Shown here piece after piece: positions 52,619 to 61,393 of a stretch of 64,000 nucleotides of DNA. The notes under the pieces are model-generated. The model did no database searches, had not been told where the DNA came from, and saw only the letters and a program-made list of their open reading frames with translations. Source of the stretch: Paracoccaceae bacterium. GTDB taxonomy: Bacteria > Pseudomonadota > Alphaproteobacteria > Rhodobacterales > Rhodobacteraceae. The translations under genes and the position numbers were made by a program. Every line of letters starts with the position of its first letter. The first letter of the stretch is position 1. The stretch lies in contig JABURR010000063.1 in NCBI GenBank assembly GCA_014762635.1, forward strand, positions 1 to 64,000, given 5' to 3'.

Positions 52619-52678
52619 CGGACGTCTCGACCCCTTCGCTGCAGGATATGCTTTCGCAAGACGGTAGCACGAGGCCGC

Positions 52679-53596
52679 CTAGGGTGTCTGTATCCCCGTG
52701 GTCGCCACGTAGACCGCGTAGAGCGAATCCGTCGCCGTGATGAACAAACGGTTCCGCCGCGGCCCACCGAAGGTCAGGTTCGCCACCATGGTGGGGATCT
52801 TGATCTTGCCCAGGGCGGTGCCGTCCTGGTCAAAGCAGATCACGCCGTTCTGGCACGAGGTCCAGACATTCTCGTGAATATCCAGCCGGAACCCGTCGGG
52901 GACCCCGGGGTCGACCTCGCAGAAGACCCGGCCATCGCTCAGGCTGTTGTCCGAGGAAACGTCGAAGACCCGGATGTGATGCGGGCCGTCGGGGGCGTGG
53001 CTGCGGCCGCTGTCGGCGATGTAGAGACGGCTTTCGTCGGCATTGAAGCACAGCCCGTTGGGTTTGGCGAAATCATCCGCCACGATCTTTAGCGTTCCCG
53101 CCGCCGGATCGGCACAGAAGACATAGCAGCCGTCTTGCTCCATCTCGGACTTGTAGCCTTCGTAATCGGACATGATCCCGTAGTTGGGATCGGTGAACCA
53201 GATCGTGCCGTCAGATTTGACCACCACGTCGTTGGGAGAGTTCAGCCGCTTGCCGTCATAGCTGTCGGCGATGACCGTAATCGAGCCATCCGGCTCGGTC
53301 CGCGTGACGCGCCGCGTGCCATGTTCGCAACTGACCAGCCGCCCCTGCCGGTCGCGCGTGTTGCCATTGGCGAAGTTCGAACGATCGCGGAACACCGAGA
53401 CGCCTTGCCCCTCGATCCAGCGCAGCAGGCGCTGGTTGGGGATGTCGCTCCAGACCAGAGAGGCGTGTTCATTGAACCACACCGGGCCCTCGGCCCAGCG
53501 GCAGCCATCGAATAGCTGTTCGACCTCGGCGATGGGGACCGTCAGGTCGTAGAAGCGCTTGTCGTAGTATTCGTAGGAATCGCCAACGAGTGCCAT
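52679..53596 (-). CDS. SMP-30/gluconolactonase-family lactonase
   Basis: 305 residues, six-bladed propeller family. Metal-binding signatures include a Glu near the N-terminus (CRWAEGPVWF), the Asn/Asp of LNSPNDVVVKSDGTIWFTDPNYG in outline, and KPNGLCFNADESRLYIADS. Hydrolyses sugar lactones to aldonates in a divalent-metal-dependent way. Follows the sugar permeases by 9 nt, so uptake and lactone hydrolysis are coupled. Confidence 0.9.
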   Translation of the reverse strand: MALVGDSYEYYDKRFYDLTVPIAEVEQLFDGCRWAEGPVWFNEHASLVWSDIPNQRLLRWIEGQGVSVFRDRSNFANGNTRDRQGRLVSCEHGTRRVTRTEPDGSITVIADSYDGKRLNSPNDVVVKSDGTIWFTDPNYGIMSDYEGYKSEMEQDGCYVFCADPAAGTLKIVADDFAKPNGLCFNADESRLYIADSGRSHAPDGPHHIRVFDVSSDNSLSDGRVFCEVDPGVPDGFRLDIHENVWTSCQNGVICFDQDGTALGKIKIPTMVANLTFGGPRRNRLFITATDSLYAVYVATTGIQTP

Positions 53597-53605
53597 TCTG
53601 CTCTC

Positions 53606-54553
53606 CTATCTCTGCGGTTCGTCGCCACCTGCGATGGTAATGACGGCCACGATGATCAGGCCGGTCATGATCAGGCGGATGCCGGCGCTGGCCCCAAGGG
53701 TGTTCAGCATGGTTACCAGCAGGAACATGAACATCGCCGCGCCCCAGATGCCGGGCACGTTGGCCTTGCCGCCAGCCACGGACGTGCCGCCGATCACCAC
53801 GACCGCGATCGAGGCCAGCAGGTATTCCTGCCCCATGTTCAGCGAGGCGCCGCCCGAGAACCCCGACAGCAGGAACCCGCAGATGGCCGCCAGCAGGGCG
53901 CTGAGGACGTAGGTCATGAAGCGGATACGCTCGACGTTGATCCCGGCGAGCCAGGCCGCGCGCATGTTCTGACCGATGGCCAGAACCGAGCGGCCATAGA
54001 CCGTGCGGTTCAAAACCACGCTCATCAGGATGGCGAAAAGGATGATCACGATGGCCAGGATCGGAACGCCCCCGACCTGGGCGGTGGTGAATTCGGCCAG
54101 CATGGGTGGTGGCTTGATCTTCAGGCCCCGGCCATAGGCGATCGCGGTGGACAGGATCAGGAAACTGGAACTGAGCGTGGCGATGATCGGCGGGATGCGC
54201 AGCACCCGTATCAACAGGTAGTTGAAGATCCCCACCGCCAGCCCGCATCCGAGCGAGGCCGCAAGGCCGATGGCCAGCATGTCGTTCGAGCTTCCCATCA
54301 GTTTCATCGCCACAGCCCCGGACAGGGCGATGGTCGAGGGGATCGACAGATCCACGTTGCCCGGGCCGGTGGTGATGACGAACATCTGGCCGATGCCGAC
54401 GATCACGGTGAAGGTGGCGAATGACAGGGCCGCGGTGATCACGTCGGCGCTGCCCTTGCCGCCTGTGTAGACGGCGGTCACCAGCCAGACCAGGAACATC
54501 CCGAGAAAGGACCAGACCCAGGCGCGACCGGATAGCACCCTGATGACGGACAT
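53606..54553 (-). CDS. Sugar ABC transporter permease (CUT2, RbsC-like), second copy
   Basis: 315 residues with eight to ten membrane helices; GQMFVITTGPGNVDLSIPS and GGTSVAGGKANVPG are the CUT2 permease signatures. Starts 3 nt after the paired permease gene, so two different permeases form the channel. Confidence 0.9.
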   Translation of the reverse strand: MSVIRVLSGRAWVWSFLGMFLVWLVTAVYTGGKGSADVITAALSFATFTVIVGIGQMFVITTGPGNVDLSIPSTIALSGAVAMKLMGSSNDMLAIGLAASLGCGLAVGIFNYLLIRVLRIPPIIATLSSSFLILSTAIAYGRGLKIKPPPMLAEFTTAQVGGVPILAIVIILFAILMSVVLNRTVYGRSVLAIGQNMRAAWLAGINVERIRFMTYVLSALLAAICGFLLSGFSGGASLNMGQEYLLASIAVVVIGGTSVAGGKANVPGIWGAAMFMFLLVTMLNTLGASAGIRLIMTGLIIVAVITIAGGDEPQR

Positions 54554-54556
54554 GGC

Positions 54557-55492
54557 TTATCCCTCCCGCCGGTTGATCAGGGCCCGCAGCGCCAGCACGA
54601 TGATCAGGATCCCACCCTGCGCGCCGATCTGCCAGTCCGGGGAAATCTTGAGAAACGTCAGGAACGATCCGGTCAGCGTCAATGTCATGGCGCCGATGAC
54701 GGCCCCGATGGGCGAAACCCGCCCGCCGACGAATTCACCGCCGCCGAGGATCACCCCCGCGATGGCATAAAGCGTGTAGCGGTCCGCGATATGGGCGTCG
54801 GCGGCCGAGGTCAGCCCGATCAGCGACAGCCCCGACAGCACGCCGAAGAACCCGGCGGCGGCATACATCACCATCTTGATCTTCAGCAGGGACCAACCGG
54901 CGCGCCCGATGGCCCGGGGGTTTCCGCCCGCGCCCCGCAACACGGCGCCATAGCTCGATGTCATCAGCGCCACATGCACGACGATGCCAATCACGATAGC
55001 CGCGATGATCGGAAAGGGAACCAGCGGGGTCTTAAGGCCGACGATCGCCTTGACCCAGCCCGGCGCAGTGCCGCCCGGCGTGGGCAGGATCAGAACCGCG
55101 ATGCCCAGCCAGACAAAGGACATGCCAAGCGTCACGACCAGCGACGGCAGGTTGCGCCAGTGAATCAGGGCGCCGAGCGCGGCATAGGCGGCGATGCAAG
55201 CCAGCAGTGCCAGGAGGCCCAGAACCGGCGTGTCGGCAAGCAACGTGGCGCCGATGCAGGCCGTCAGCCCCACGAATGGCCCGATCGAAAGGTCCAGGTC
55301 GTTGACGGTGATGATGAACATCTGCGCGATCGTCGCCAGCGCGATGGGCACGGTATATTGCAGCATCAGGTTCATGCCGAAATAGCTCATCGCGCGCGGC
55401 TGCACGTAGAAGATCGCCGCCAGCAGGATGGCGAAAGACGCGGCGGGCAGCGCGGCCCTGAGGAATCTGGGGCTTGTCAGGTAGGCGCGCAT
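54557..55492 (-). CDS. Sugar ABC transporter permease (CUT2), first copy
   Basis: 311 residues; AQMFIITVNDLDLSIGPFVGL and GGEFVGGRVSPIGA are CUT2 permease signatures. Located 2 nt downstream of the ATPase gene. Divergent in sequence from its partner, consistent with a heterodimeric channel. Confidence 0.9.
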   Translation of the reverse strand: MRAYLTSPRFLRAALPAASFAILLAAIFYVQPRAMSYFGMNLMLQYTVPIALATIAQMFIITVNDLDLSIGPFVGLTACIGATLLADTPVLGLLALLACIAAYAALGALIHWRNLPSLVVTLGMSFVWLGIAVLILPTPGGTAPGWVKAIVGLKTPLVPFPIIAAIVIGIVVHVALMTSSYGAVLRGAGGNPRAIGRAGWSLLKIKMVMYAAAGFFGVLSGLSLIGLTSAADAHIADRYTLYAIAGVILGGGEFVGGRVSPIGAVIGAMTLTLTGSFLTFLKISPDWQIGAQGGILIIVLALRALINRREG

Positions 55493-55494
55493 GG

Positions 55495-56970
55495 TCAGGC
55501 ACTCGCCTTGAAAGAGGATTGCAGGACCTTCTCCTCGGAGAGGTCACCACGGGACAGGTCGGCCACGATGGCGCCATCGCGGAAGACGTAGGTGTGGTCG
55601 CAGTTGTAGAGTTCGTCCATCTCGGTCGTGTACCACAGGAAGGTGCGGCCTTTCTGGGCCTCGGCCCGGATCAGGTCGTAAACCTCGAGCTTCGTGCCCA
55701 CGTCGACGCCGCGCATGGGGTCGTCCATCAGGATGATCTCGGCATCCGAGGCCAGCGCCCGGGCAAAGAGCGCCTTTTGCTGGTTGCCACCGGACAGCGA
55801 CAGGATGTTGTCGTTCATGTCCGGCGCCTTGATCTTGATGCGCTCTTGCCATTCGCGGCCCATCTCGGCTTCGGCGGCGGGGTCGATCAGGCCGTTGCGC
55901 ACCATGTTGCGCAGGCTTCTGACGCCGATGTTTCGGGCGATCGACCAAAGGTGAAAGACGCCGTCCGTCTGACGGTCACCGGCCACCAGGGCAACCGGGC
56001 CTGACACGGTGGCCGTGTTCCGGCCACGCATCGCCGCGTCGTATATCTTCAGCAGCATCGCCGTCTGCCCATGGCTCGCCAGGCCGGCAAGCCCGACGAT
56101 CTCGCCCTTGTGCGCCACGAAGGGAACGCTGTCCTGGCCCGTGTCGCTCCGTGCCTCGATTACCAGAGGGGCGTGATCGCGATTCACGTCGCGCGCTTCC
56201 CGCTCCTTGATCTCTTCCATCTCGACCACGTTGCCCATGGCCGCCACCAGAGTGTCCCGGGTGAAATCACTCCCGGCGCGTGAGGCCACGACCAAGCCGT
56301 CCTTCATCACGACGATCCGGTCCGAATAGGTGAGGATTTCGCCCAGGACGTGGCTGATGAGAATACAGCTCTGCCCCTCGCCAACGGCCTTGCGCACGAA
56401 GTCCAGGAGTTGCTTCGACGTATGCGCATCAAGCGACGAGGTCGGCTCGTCAAGGATCACCAGGTGCAGCGGCGTGTCCGTGGTGGTGAAGGCGCGGGCG
56501 ATCTCGACCATTTGCCGCTTGCCGATGGAAAGGTCTCCGACCACGTCATCGGCATGAATCCCGTGCCCCGGGAAAATCTCGTCCAGCTTGTCCCGGATCA
56601 TGGCGCCTGCGCGCCGCTTCCAGCCCCAGCCGGTCAGCGAGGGGTGAAAGATCCGCGCGTTCTCGGCCACCGTCAGGTTGGGGCAGAGCGACAGTTCCTG
56701 GAACACGCAGCGGATACCGTTCTCGCCTGCGGCGGTCACGTTGTAGCTGCCGGTCAGGTCGTGTCCGCGGATGCCCATGCTGCCCGCGCCCGGGGAAAGG
56801 GTGCCGGCAAGCACGTGCATAAGCGTCGACTTGCCGGCCCCGTTGTGACCGACAAGGCCAAGGCATTCTCCTGCGTCCACCTTCAGATCGACACCGTCCA
56901 GAGCCCGCACCGCACCGAAGTGCTTGGCGACGTTTTCCAGTGTGACGATGTTCGTGTCAGATGCAGTCAT
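55495..56970 (-). CDS. Sugar ABC transporter ATP-binding protein (CUT2, tandem NBD)
   Basis: 491 residues, two fused nucleotide-binding domains as in RbsA/XylG. Domain 1: Walker [10 protein letters not shown], signature LSIGKRQM, Walker [12 protein letters not shown]. Domain 2: degenerate Walker A (GLASHGQTA, no Lys), intact signature LSGGNQQK and Walker [12 protein letters not shown]. Degeneration of the second P-loop is normal in this family. The start at 56970 avoids overlap with the binding-protein gene. Confidence 0.92.
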   Translation of the reverse strand: MTASDTNIVTLENVAKHFGAVRALDGVDLKVDAGECLGLVGHNGAGKSTLMHVLAGTLSPGAGSMGIRGHDLTGSYNVTAAGENGIRCVFQELSLCPNLTVAENARIFHPSLTGWGWKRRAGAMIRDKLDEIFPGHGIHADDVVGDLSIGKRQMVEIARAFTTTDTPLHLVILDEPTSSLDAHTSKQLLDFVRKAVGEGQSCILISHVLGEILTYSDRIVVMKDGLVVASRAGSDFTRDTLVAAMGNVVEMEEIKEREARDVNRDHAPLVIEARSDTGQDSVPFVAHKGEIVGLAGLASHGQTAMLLKIYDAAMRGRNTATVSGPVALVAGDRQTDGVFHLWSIARNIGVRSLRNMVRNGLIDPAAEAEMGREWQERIKIKAPDMNDNILSLSGGNQQKALFARALASDAEIILMDDPMRGVDVGTKLEVYDLIRAEAQKGRTFLWYTTEMDELYNCDHTYVFRDGAIVADLSRGDLSEEKVLQSSFKASA

Positions 56971-57004
56971 CTGCCTTGGCCCTGTCACTGTTGGTTTTTC
57001 TGGC

Positions 57005-58012
57005 TTACTTGCCCGCGACCACGGCCATGGCATCCTCAAGCGAGTATTCCACGTTGGCCACGCCGCCAGGCTGGGTGTTTGCCAGGCTTTCTTCCAGGGT
57101 ATCCTGCGAGATCTGCAGGAACGGAACCGTCAGATCCTGAGGCACATCCTTGCCGTCCAGAACCATCTGGGCAACCCAGAACGCCAGCGTGCTGACACCC
57201 GGGGCGATCGAAACCGAGATGGTCTCATAGCCGTTGGCGTCCTTCTGCTCTTTCCACCACTGAAGCTCGTCATAGCGGTTGCCCATGACGATCAGGGGGG
57301 TCGGGCGGCCTGCGGCGGCAAAGGCCTGCGCTGCGCCGTATCCGTCACCGCCCTGGGTCACGACACCGGCCACTTCGGGCAGCGAGGGCAGGATGCCGGC
57401 AACGGCCTTCTGCGCCACGTCCTGCGCCCAGTCGCCATGCACCGAGCCGACGATCTTGAACTGCGAATGCGCGGCGACGCCTTCGTGGATACCCGCGCTG
57501 ATCTCGTCATCGACGAAGACGCCGGCCAGACCGCGGATTTCCAGCAGGTTGCCGCCATTGAGGCGCGTGGCCAGATAGTCCACCTCGAGCCGACCCATGG
57601 CCTTGAAGTCCACCGCGATGCGATAGGCGCAAGGCTCGGTCACGATGCCGTCGAAGGACACAACGACGATCCCGGCATCGCAGGCCTGCTTCACCGCGCC
57701 GTTCAGCGCGTCGGGCGAGGCGGCGTTGATGACGATCGCGTCGTAGCCTTCCAGGATCATGTTCTGGATCTGGGCGGCCTGTTCGGTCACCTGGTTCTCG
57801 GCCGTGGTAAAGGCCGGGGCTTCCGCCACGACGCCATCGGCGACGGCCGCGGAGGTCACCTTGTCCCAACTGCCCAGCATGGCCTGGCGCCACGAGTTTC
57901 CGGCGTAGTTGTTGGACAGGGCGATACGCTTGTCGGATGTGTCGGCGACACCTGCGCCGACGCTCATTGCGGTCGCGAGAATGCTCGCGCCCATTGTAGC
58001 CTTATTCAACAT
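57005..58012 (-). CDS. Periplasmic sugar-binding protein (RbsB/XylF-like)
   Basis: 335 residues with an N-terminal export signal ([22 protein letters not shown]). Type I periplasmic-binding fold ([50 protein letters not shown] in outline). AGGAGGAG precedes the ATG. First gene of the binding protein-ATPase-permease-permease-lactonase operon, divergent from the KGSA dehydrogenase. Ligand likely a pentose, lactone or uronate. Confidence 0.9.
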   Translation of the reverse strand: MLNKATMGASILATAMSVGAGVADTSDKRIALSNNYAGNSWRQAMLGSWDKVTSAAVADGVVAEAPAFTTAENQVTEQAAQIQNMILEGYDAIVINAASPDALNGAVKQACDAGIVVVSFDGIVTEPCAYRIAVDFKAMGRLEVDYLATRLNGGNLLEIRGLAGVFVDDEISAGIHEGVAAHSQFKIVGSVHGDWAQDVAQKAVAGILPSLPEVAGVVTQGGDGYGAAQAFAAAGRPTPLIVMGNRYDELQWWKEQKDANGYETISVSIAPGVSTLAFWVAQMVLDGKDVPQDLTVPFLQISQDTLEESLANTQPGGVANVEYSLEDAMAVVAGK

Positions 58013-58256
58013 GTTCTCCTCCTATGGTGTTGAATTCGGAATCGTTTCGCGCGTCTCTCATTCCGGAAGCTGTCAGGCGATGGTTCGCCCGCGTCCGTTA
58101 TCCTCGCCTGCCTGGGGCCGGTCTCGGCGCGGCTTGGGGCCATCCCTCTGGGCCCTGAACGAAAGTCCTGACCAGGACTTTGCATTTGCCGGTTCGCCGA
58201 TCCCGTCCCATCCACCTGGCGCCTGTTGGCTGGGTAGACTTATTTGTCTGAAAAAA

Positions 58257-58268
58257 TTGGTATACCAA
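58257..58268. promoter_or_regulatory. GGTATACC palindrome, copy 5
   Basis: TTGGTATACCAA, 120 nt before the KGSA dehydrogenase start codon, in an A-rich context like copy 1. Confidence 0.85.
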
Positions 58269-58291
58269 AATGTGTCGAGTCAAGAAAAAAA

Positions 58292-58301
58292 TGGTATACC
58301 A
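58292..58301. promoter_or_regulatory. GGTATACC palindrome, copy 6
   Basis: TGGTATACCA flanked by AA on the right, centred 34 nt from copy 5. Paired sites also occur at the gntR/dctP promoter (24 nt apart). Confidence 0.8.
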
Positions 58302-58387
58302 AAGCGAGTCGCTGCAGGCTATTTGTGGCGGCGCACCGCCTGATGCAGCGAATTTGGCGGACCCGAAATCGGAAGGAGAGGCGAGAG

Positions 58388-59902
58388 ATGAGTTTTGAAC
58401 CGCATGGCAAGCACCTGATCGCGGGCAACTGGGTATCTGGGGCAGAGAAGTTCTCGTCTGACCCGGTGAAAGGCCAACCCAATGAGTTCTCGGTGGGGAC
58501 GCCCGAGCTGGTCGATGACGCCTGCAAAGCGGCGGAAGAGGCTTTCTGGTCATATGGTTACAGCTCGCGCGAGGACCGCGCGGCTTTCCTGAATGCCATC
58601 GCCGACGAGATCGACGCGCGCGGCGCGCAGATCACCGAGATCGGCACCTCGGAAACGGGTCTGCCCGAGGCCCGGCTGGAAGGGGAACGCGGTCGGACCA
58701 CGGGTCAGCTTCGGCTTTTCGCGACGCACATCCTGGCGGGGGATTACCTCGACCGGCGGCACGATGCCGCACTGCCCGATCGCCAGCCCTTGCCGCGCCC
58801 GGACCTGAAGATGGTGCAGCGCCCCATCGGCCCGGTCGCGGTGTTCGGCGCCTCGAACTTCCCGCTGGCGTTTTCGACTGCCGGTGGCGACACCGCCTCG
58901 GCGTTGGCTGCCGGTTGCCCGGTGGTGGTGAAGGGGCACGAGGCACATCCCGGTACCGGAGAGATCGTCGCCGAGGCCATTCATGCGGCGATCGCGAAAT
59001 GTGGGGTTCATCCCGGTGTCTTTTCTCTTGTTCAGGGCGGGACGCGCGAAGTTGGACAGGCGCTGGTGCAGCATCCGCTGATCACCGCGGTGGGGTTCAC
59101 CGGCTCGCTGGGCGGCGGGCGCGCGTTGTTCGATCTCTGCGCGCAGCGTCCGCAGCCGATCCCGTTCTTCGGCGAACTGGGCTCGGTCAACCCGATGTTC
59201 CTGCTGCCCGAGGCGCTGAAGGCGCGAGGCGGACAGATCGCCGCGGGCTGGGCTGGGTCGCTGACCATGGGGGCGGGGCAGTTCTGCACCAACCCGGGTA
59301 TCGTCGTGGCCATCGACGGTCCGGATGCCGATGCCTTCATCGAAGCGGCAACCAAGGCGCTGGAACCCATCGGCGCGCAGACCATGCTGACCGACGGGAT
59401 CGCCGCCGCCTATCGCGCCGGGCGCGACCGGGTCGCGGGCACCGCCGGGGTGCAGGAGGTGCTGACCTCGGTCTGCGACCTGCGCAACGCGACGCCCTAT
59501 GTCTTTGCGACCACCGGTAAGGAGTGGCTGGCAAACGAGGCGCTGGGCGAAGAAGTCTTCGGGCCGCTGGGCCTGATCGTGCGCGTGGCCGATACCGACG
59601 AAATGATGCAGGTTGCCCGCAGCCTGCACGGGCAGCTGACCTGCACCCTGCACTTGGACGCGGGCGATACCGAGCTTGGCCAGAAGCTGATGCCGGTGCT
59701 CGAACGCAAGGCCGGCCGGGTCATGACGAATGGCTTCCCGACCGGGGTCGAGGTCTGCGACTCGATGGTGCATGGCGGGCCGTACCCGGCATCCACCAAC
59801 TTCGGCCACACCTCGGTTGGAACAATGGCCATTCGCCGCTTCCTGCGCCCGGTCTGCTACCAGAACATGCCCGACGCGCTGCTGCCGGGCGACCTGCAGT
59901 AG
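58388..59902 (+). CDS. Alpha-ketoglutarate semialdehyde dehydrogenase
   Basis: 504-residue aldehyde dehydrogenase. Catalytic C300 in GAGQFCTNPG, general base E263 in FFGELGSVNP, and oxyanion N157 in ASNFPLAF. ASNFPLAFSTAGGDTASALA and GQFCTNPG are characteristic of the KGSADH/XylA clade. It oxidises 2,5-dioxopentanoate to 2-oxoglutarate, the last step of the Weimberg-type route encoded upstream. GGAAGGAGA precedes the ATG. Two operators lie in its promoter. Confidence 0.9.
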   Translation: MSFEPHGKHLIAGNWVSGAEKFSSDPVKGQPNEFSVGTPELVDDACKAAEEAFWSYGYSSREDRAAFLNAIADEIDARGAQITEIGTSETGLPEARLEGERGRTTGQLRLFATHILAGDYLDRRHDAALPDRQPLPRPDLKMVQRPIGPVAVFGASNFPLAFSTAGGDTASALAAGCPVVVKGHEAHPGTGEIVAEAIHAAIAKCGVHPGVFSLVQGGTREVGQALVQHPLITAVGFTGSLGGGRALFDLCAQRPQPIPFFGELGSVNPMFLLPEALKARGGQIAAGWAGSLTMGAGQFCTNPGIVVAIDGPDADAFIEAATKALEPIGAQTMLTDGIAAAYRAGRDRVAGTAGVQEVLTSVCDLRNATPYVFATTGKEWLANEALGEEVFGPLGLIVRVADTDEMMQVARSLHGQLTCTLHLDAGDTELGQKLMPVLERKAGRVMTNGFPTGVEVCDSMVHGGPYPASTNFGHTSVGTMAIRRFLRPVCYQNMPDALLPGDLQ

Positions 59903-59912
59903 CCACCGATCC

Positions 59913-59941
59913 GGGACCCGGCGCGAAGACCGCGCCGGGTC
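59913..59941. terminator. Bidirectional hairpin between KGSADH and uxuB
   Basis: GGACCCGGCGCG pairs perfectly over 12 bp with CGCGCCGGGTCC around an AAGAC loop, in the 39-nt gap between convergent stop codons. There is no T-run, but stem strength and position fit termination of both transcripts. Confidence 0.75.
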
Positions 59942-61393
59942 CTAGCTTACAAGCCCTTCGACAGCGGCGCGTGCGCCCAGCCGATCCAGTGCGTCACAGG
60001 CATCAATCAGTGACGTACGGAACTGCGCGTCATACGCCAAATCTCCGAAAACCGAGTGATGCGCCAGGTAGGCATCGACCCGCGCCTTGGCCTCCGGGTG
60101 GGCCTGCCACAGCCCATGCAACTGCCCGGCCAGCGGGTCGCGCACGTCGATGGGCTGGCCCGCCTCATCAAGGCCCGAGACGTATTTCATCCAGGCCGCG
60201 ACGGCCAAGCTCAGGCCGGGGCAAGGGCGACCAGCCCGCAGGTTGTCGGCAATCGTCCCCAGTATCCGCTGCGGCAGCTTCTGCGATCCGTCCATGGCGA
60301 TCTGCCAGGTGGCGTGGCGGATGGCGGGGTTGCGGTACCGTCCCAGCAGCGCATCGGCATAGGCCGCCAGATCGGTGTTCTCCGGCGGGGTCAGGGTCGG
60401 GATGATCTCGTTCTGCCAAAGATCGCGGCACATGTGCTCGAACACCGGGTCCGAGACCGCATCGCAGATGGTCGCATGACCCGCCAGATACCCGAGATAG
60501 GCCAGCGCGGAATGGGTGCCGTTCAGGCACCTCAGCTTCATCTTTTCGAAAGCGGCAACATCCGCGACCATCTCGACGCCCGCGGCGGCAAGATCGGGCC
60601 GGTCGGCATCGACGAAATCATCCTGCACCACCCATTGCCGGAAGGGCTCGTGCATCACAGGGGCAAGGTCGAGCCGTCCGGTGGCGGAGGAGACGTCCTC
60701 GATATCCTGCTCGGTCGTGGCGGGAACGATCCGGTCGACCATGCAGTTCGGGAAGCGGGCTTCGGTCCTGATCCACTCCGCCAGCGCGGGGTCGCGCGCC
60801 ATGGCGAATTCCAGCACCAGCCCGCAGAGCACCTCTCCATTTTCGGGCAGGTTGTCACAGCTCAGAACCGTGAACGGGCGCAGGCCCTTTTCACGTCGTC
60901 GACCCAGCGCCTCGACCAGAAAGCCCAAGGCCGTACGAGGGTGCGCGGGAGTATCGAGATCATGCGCGATATCGGGGTCATCGGTCCGAAGCCGCCCCGT
61001 CGCGGGCACGTGGCAATAGCCCTTCTCGGTGATGGTCAGGGTGACAAGCCGGATCTCGGGCGCGCTCATGACATCCAGCAGCTTGCCAGGGTCCTCCCGT
61101 GCCACCAGCACGTCGGTGACCACGTCGATGAGCCGGTGGTGCTTGCCCTCCGGCCCGAGTTCGACCGTGGTATAGACGAAATCCTGCGGGGCCAGCCGGT
61201 CGCGCATGCCAGGGCTTTGAAGGCTGGCGCCGATCACGCCCCAGTCCCCGCCGCTCTGGGCCATCGCGTCGGCCAGGTAGGTCGCCACATGGGCCCGAAA
61301 GAAGGCGCCAAGGCCCAGGTGCACGATCCCCGGTTTCGGGCGCTGGGTGCCGTCCGGAAGGTCGGTGGCAGACAGACGTTTCGTCCCGCTCAC
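59942..61393 (-). CDS. uxuB: Mannitol-dehydrogenase-family oxidoreductase, fructuronate reductase-like
   Basis: 483 residues. N-terminal GIVHLGLGAFFRAH binds NAD; the long-chain polyol-dehydrogenase active site is KLRCLNGTHSALAYLG (Lys, Asn, His). Linkage to uxaC identifies it as D-mannonate oxidoreductase (fructuronate to mannonate). GTG start overlaps the uxaC stop by 4 nt (GTGA), so translation is coupled. Confidence 0.88.
   Translation of the reverse strand: MSGTKRLSATDLPDGTQRPKPGIVHLGLGAFFRAHVATYLADAMAQSGGDWGVIGASLQSPGMRDRLAPQDFVYTTVELGPEGKHHRLIDVVTDVLVAREDPGKLLDVMSAPEIRLVTLTITEKGYCHVPATGRLRTDDPDIAHDLDTPAHPRTALGFLVEALGRRREKGLRPFTVLSCDNLPENGEVLCGLVLEFAMARDPALAEWIRTEARFPNCMVDRIVPATTEQDIEDVSSATGRLDLAPVMHEPFRQWVVQDDFVDADRPDLAAAGVEMVADVAAFEKMKLRCLNGTHSALAYLGYLAGHATICDAVSDPVFEHMCRDLWQNEIIPTLTPPENTDLAAYADALLGRYRNPAIRHATWQIAMDGSQKLPQRILGTIADNLRAGRPCPGLSLAVAAWMKYVSGLDEAGQPIDVRDPLAGQLHGLWQAHPEAKARVDAYLAHHSVFGDLAYDAQFRTSLIDACDALDRLGARAAVEGLVS

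Larger units (their letters stand above)
58013..58387. other. 375-nt divergent control region
   Basis: Lies between the sugar-binding protein gene (minus) and the KGSA dehydrogenase gene (plus). Contains the GGTATACC palindromes at 58257 and 58292 in an AT-rich stretch (58240-58310). The rest (58030-58235) is GC-rich and shows no gene I can support. Confidence 0.6.
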
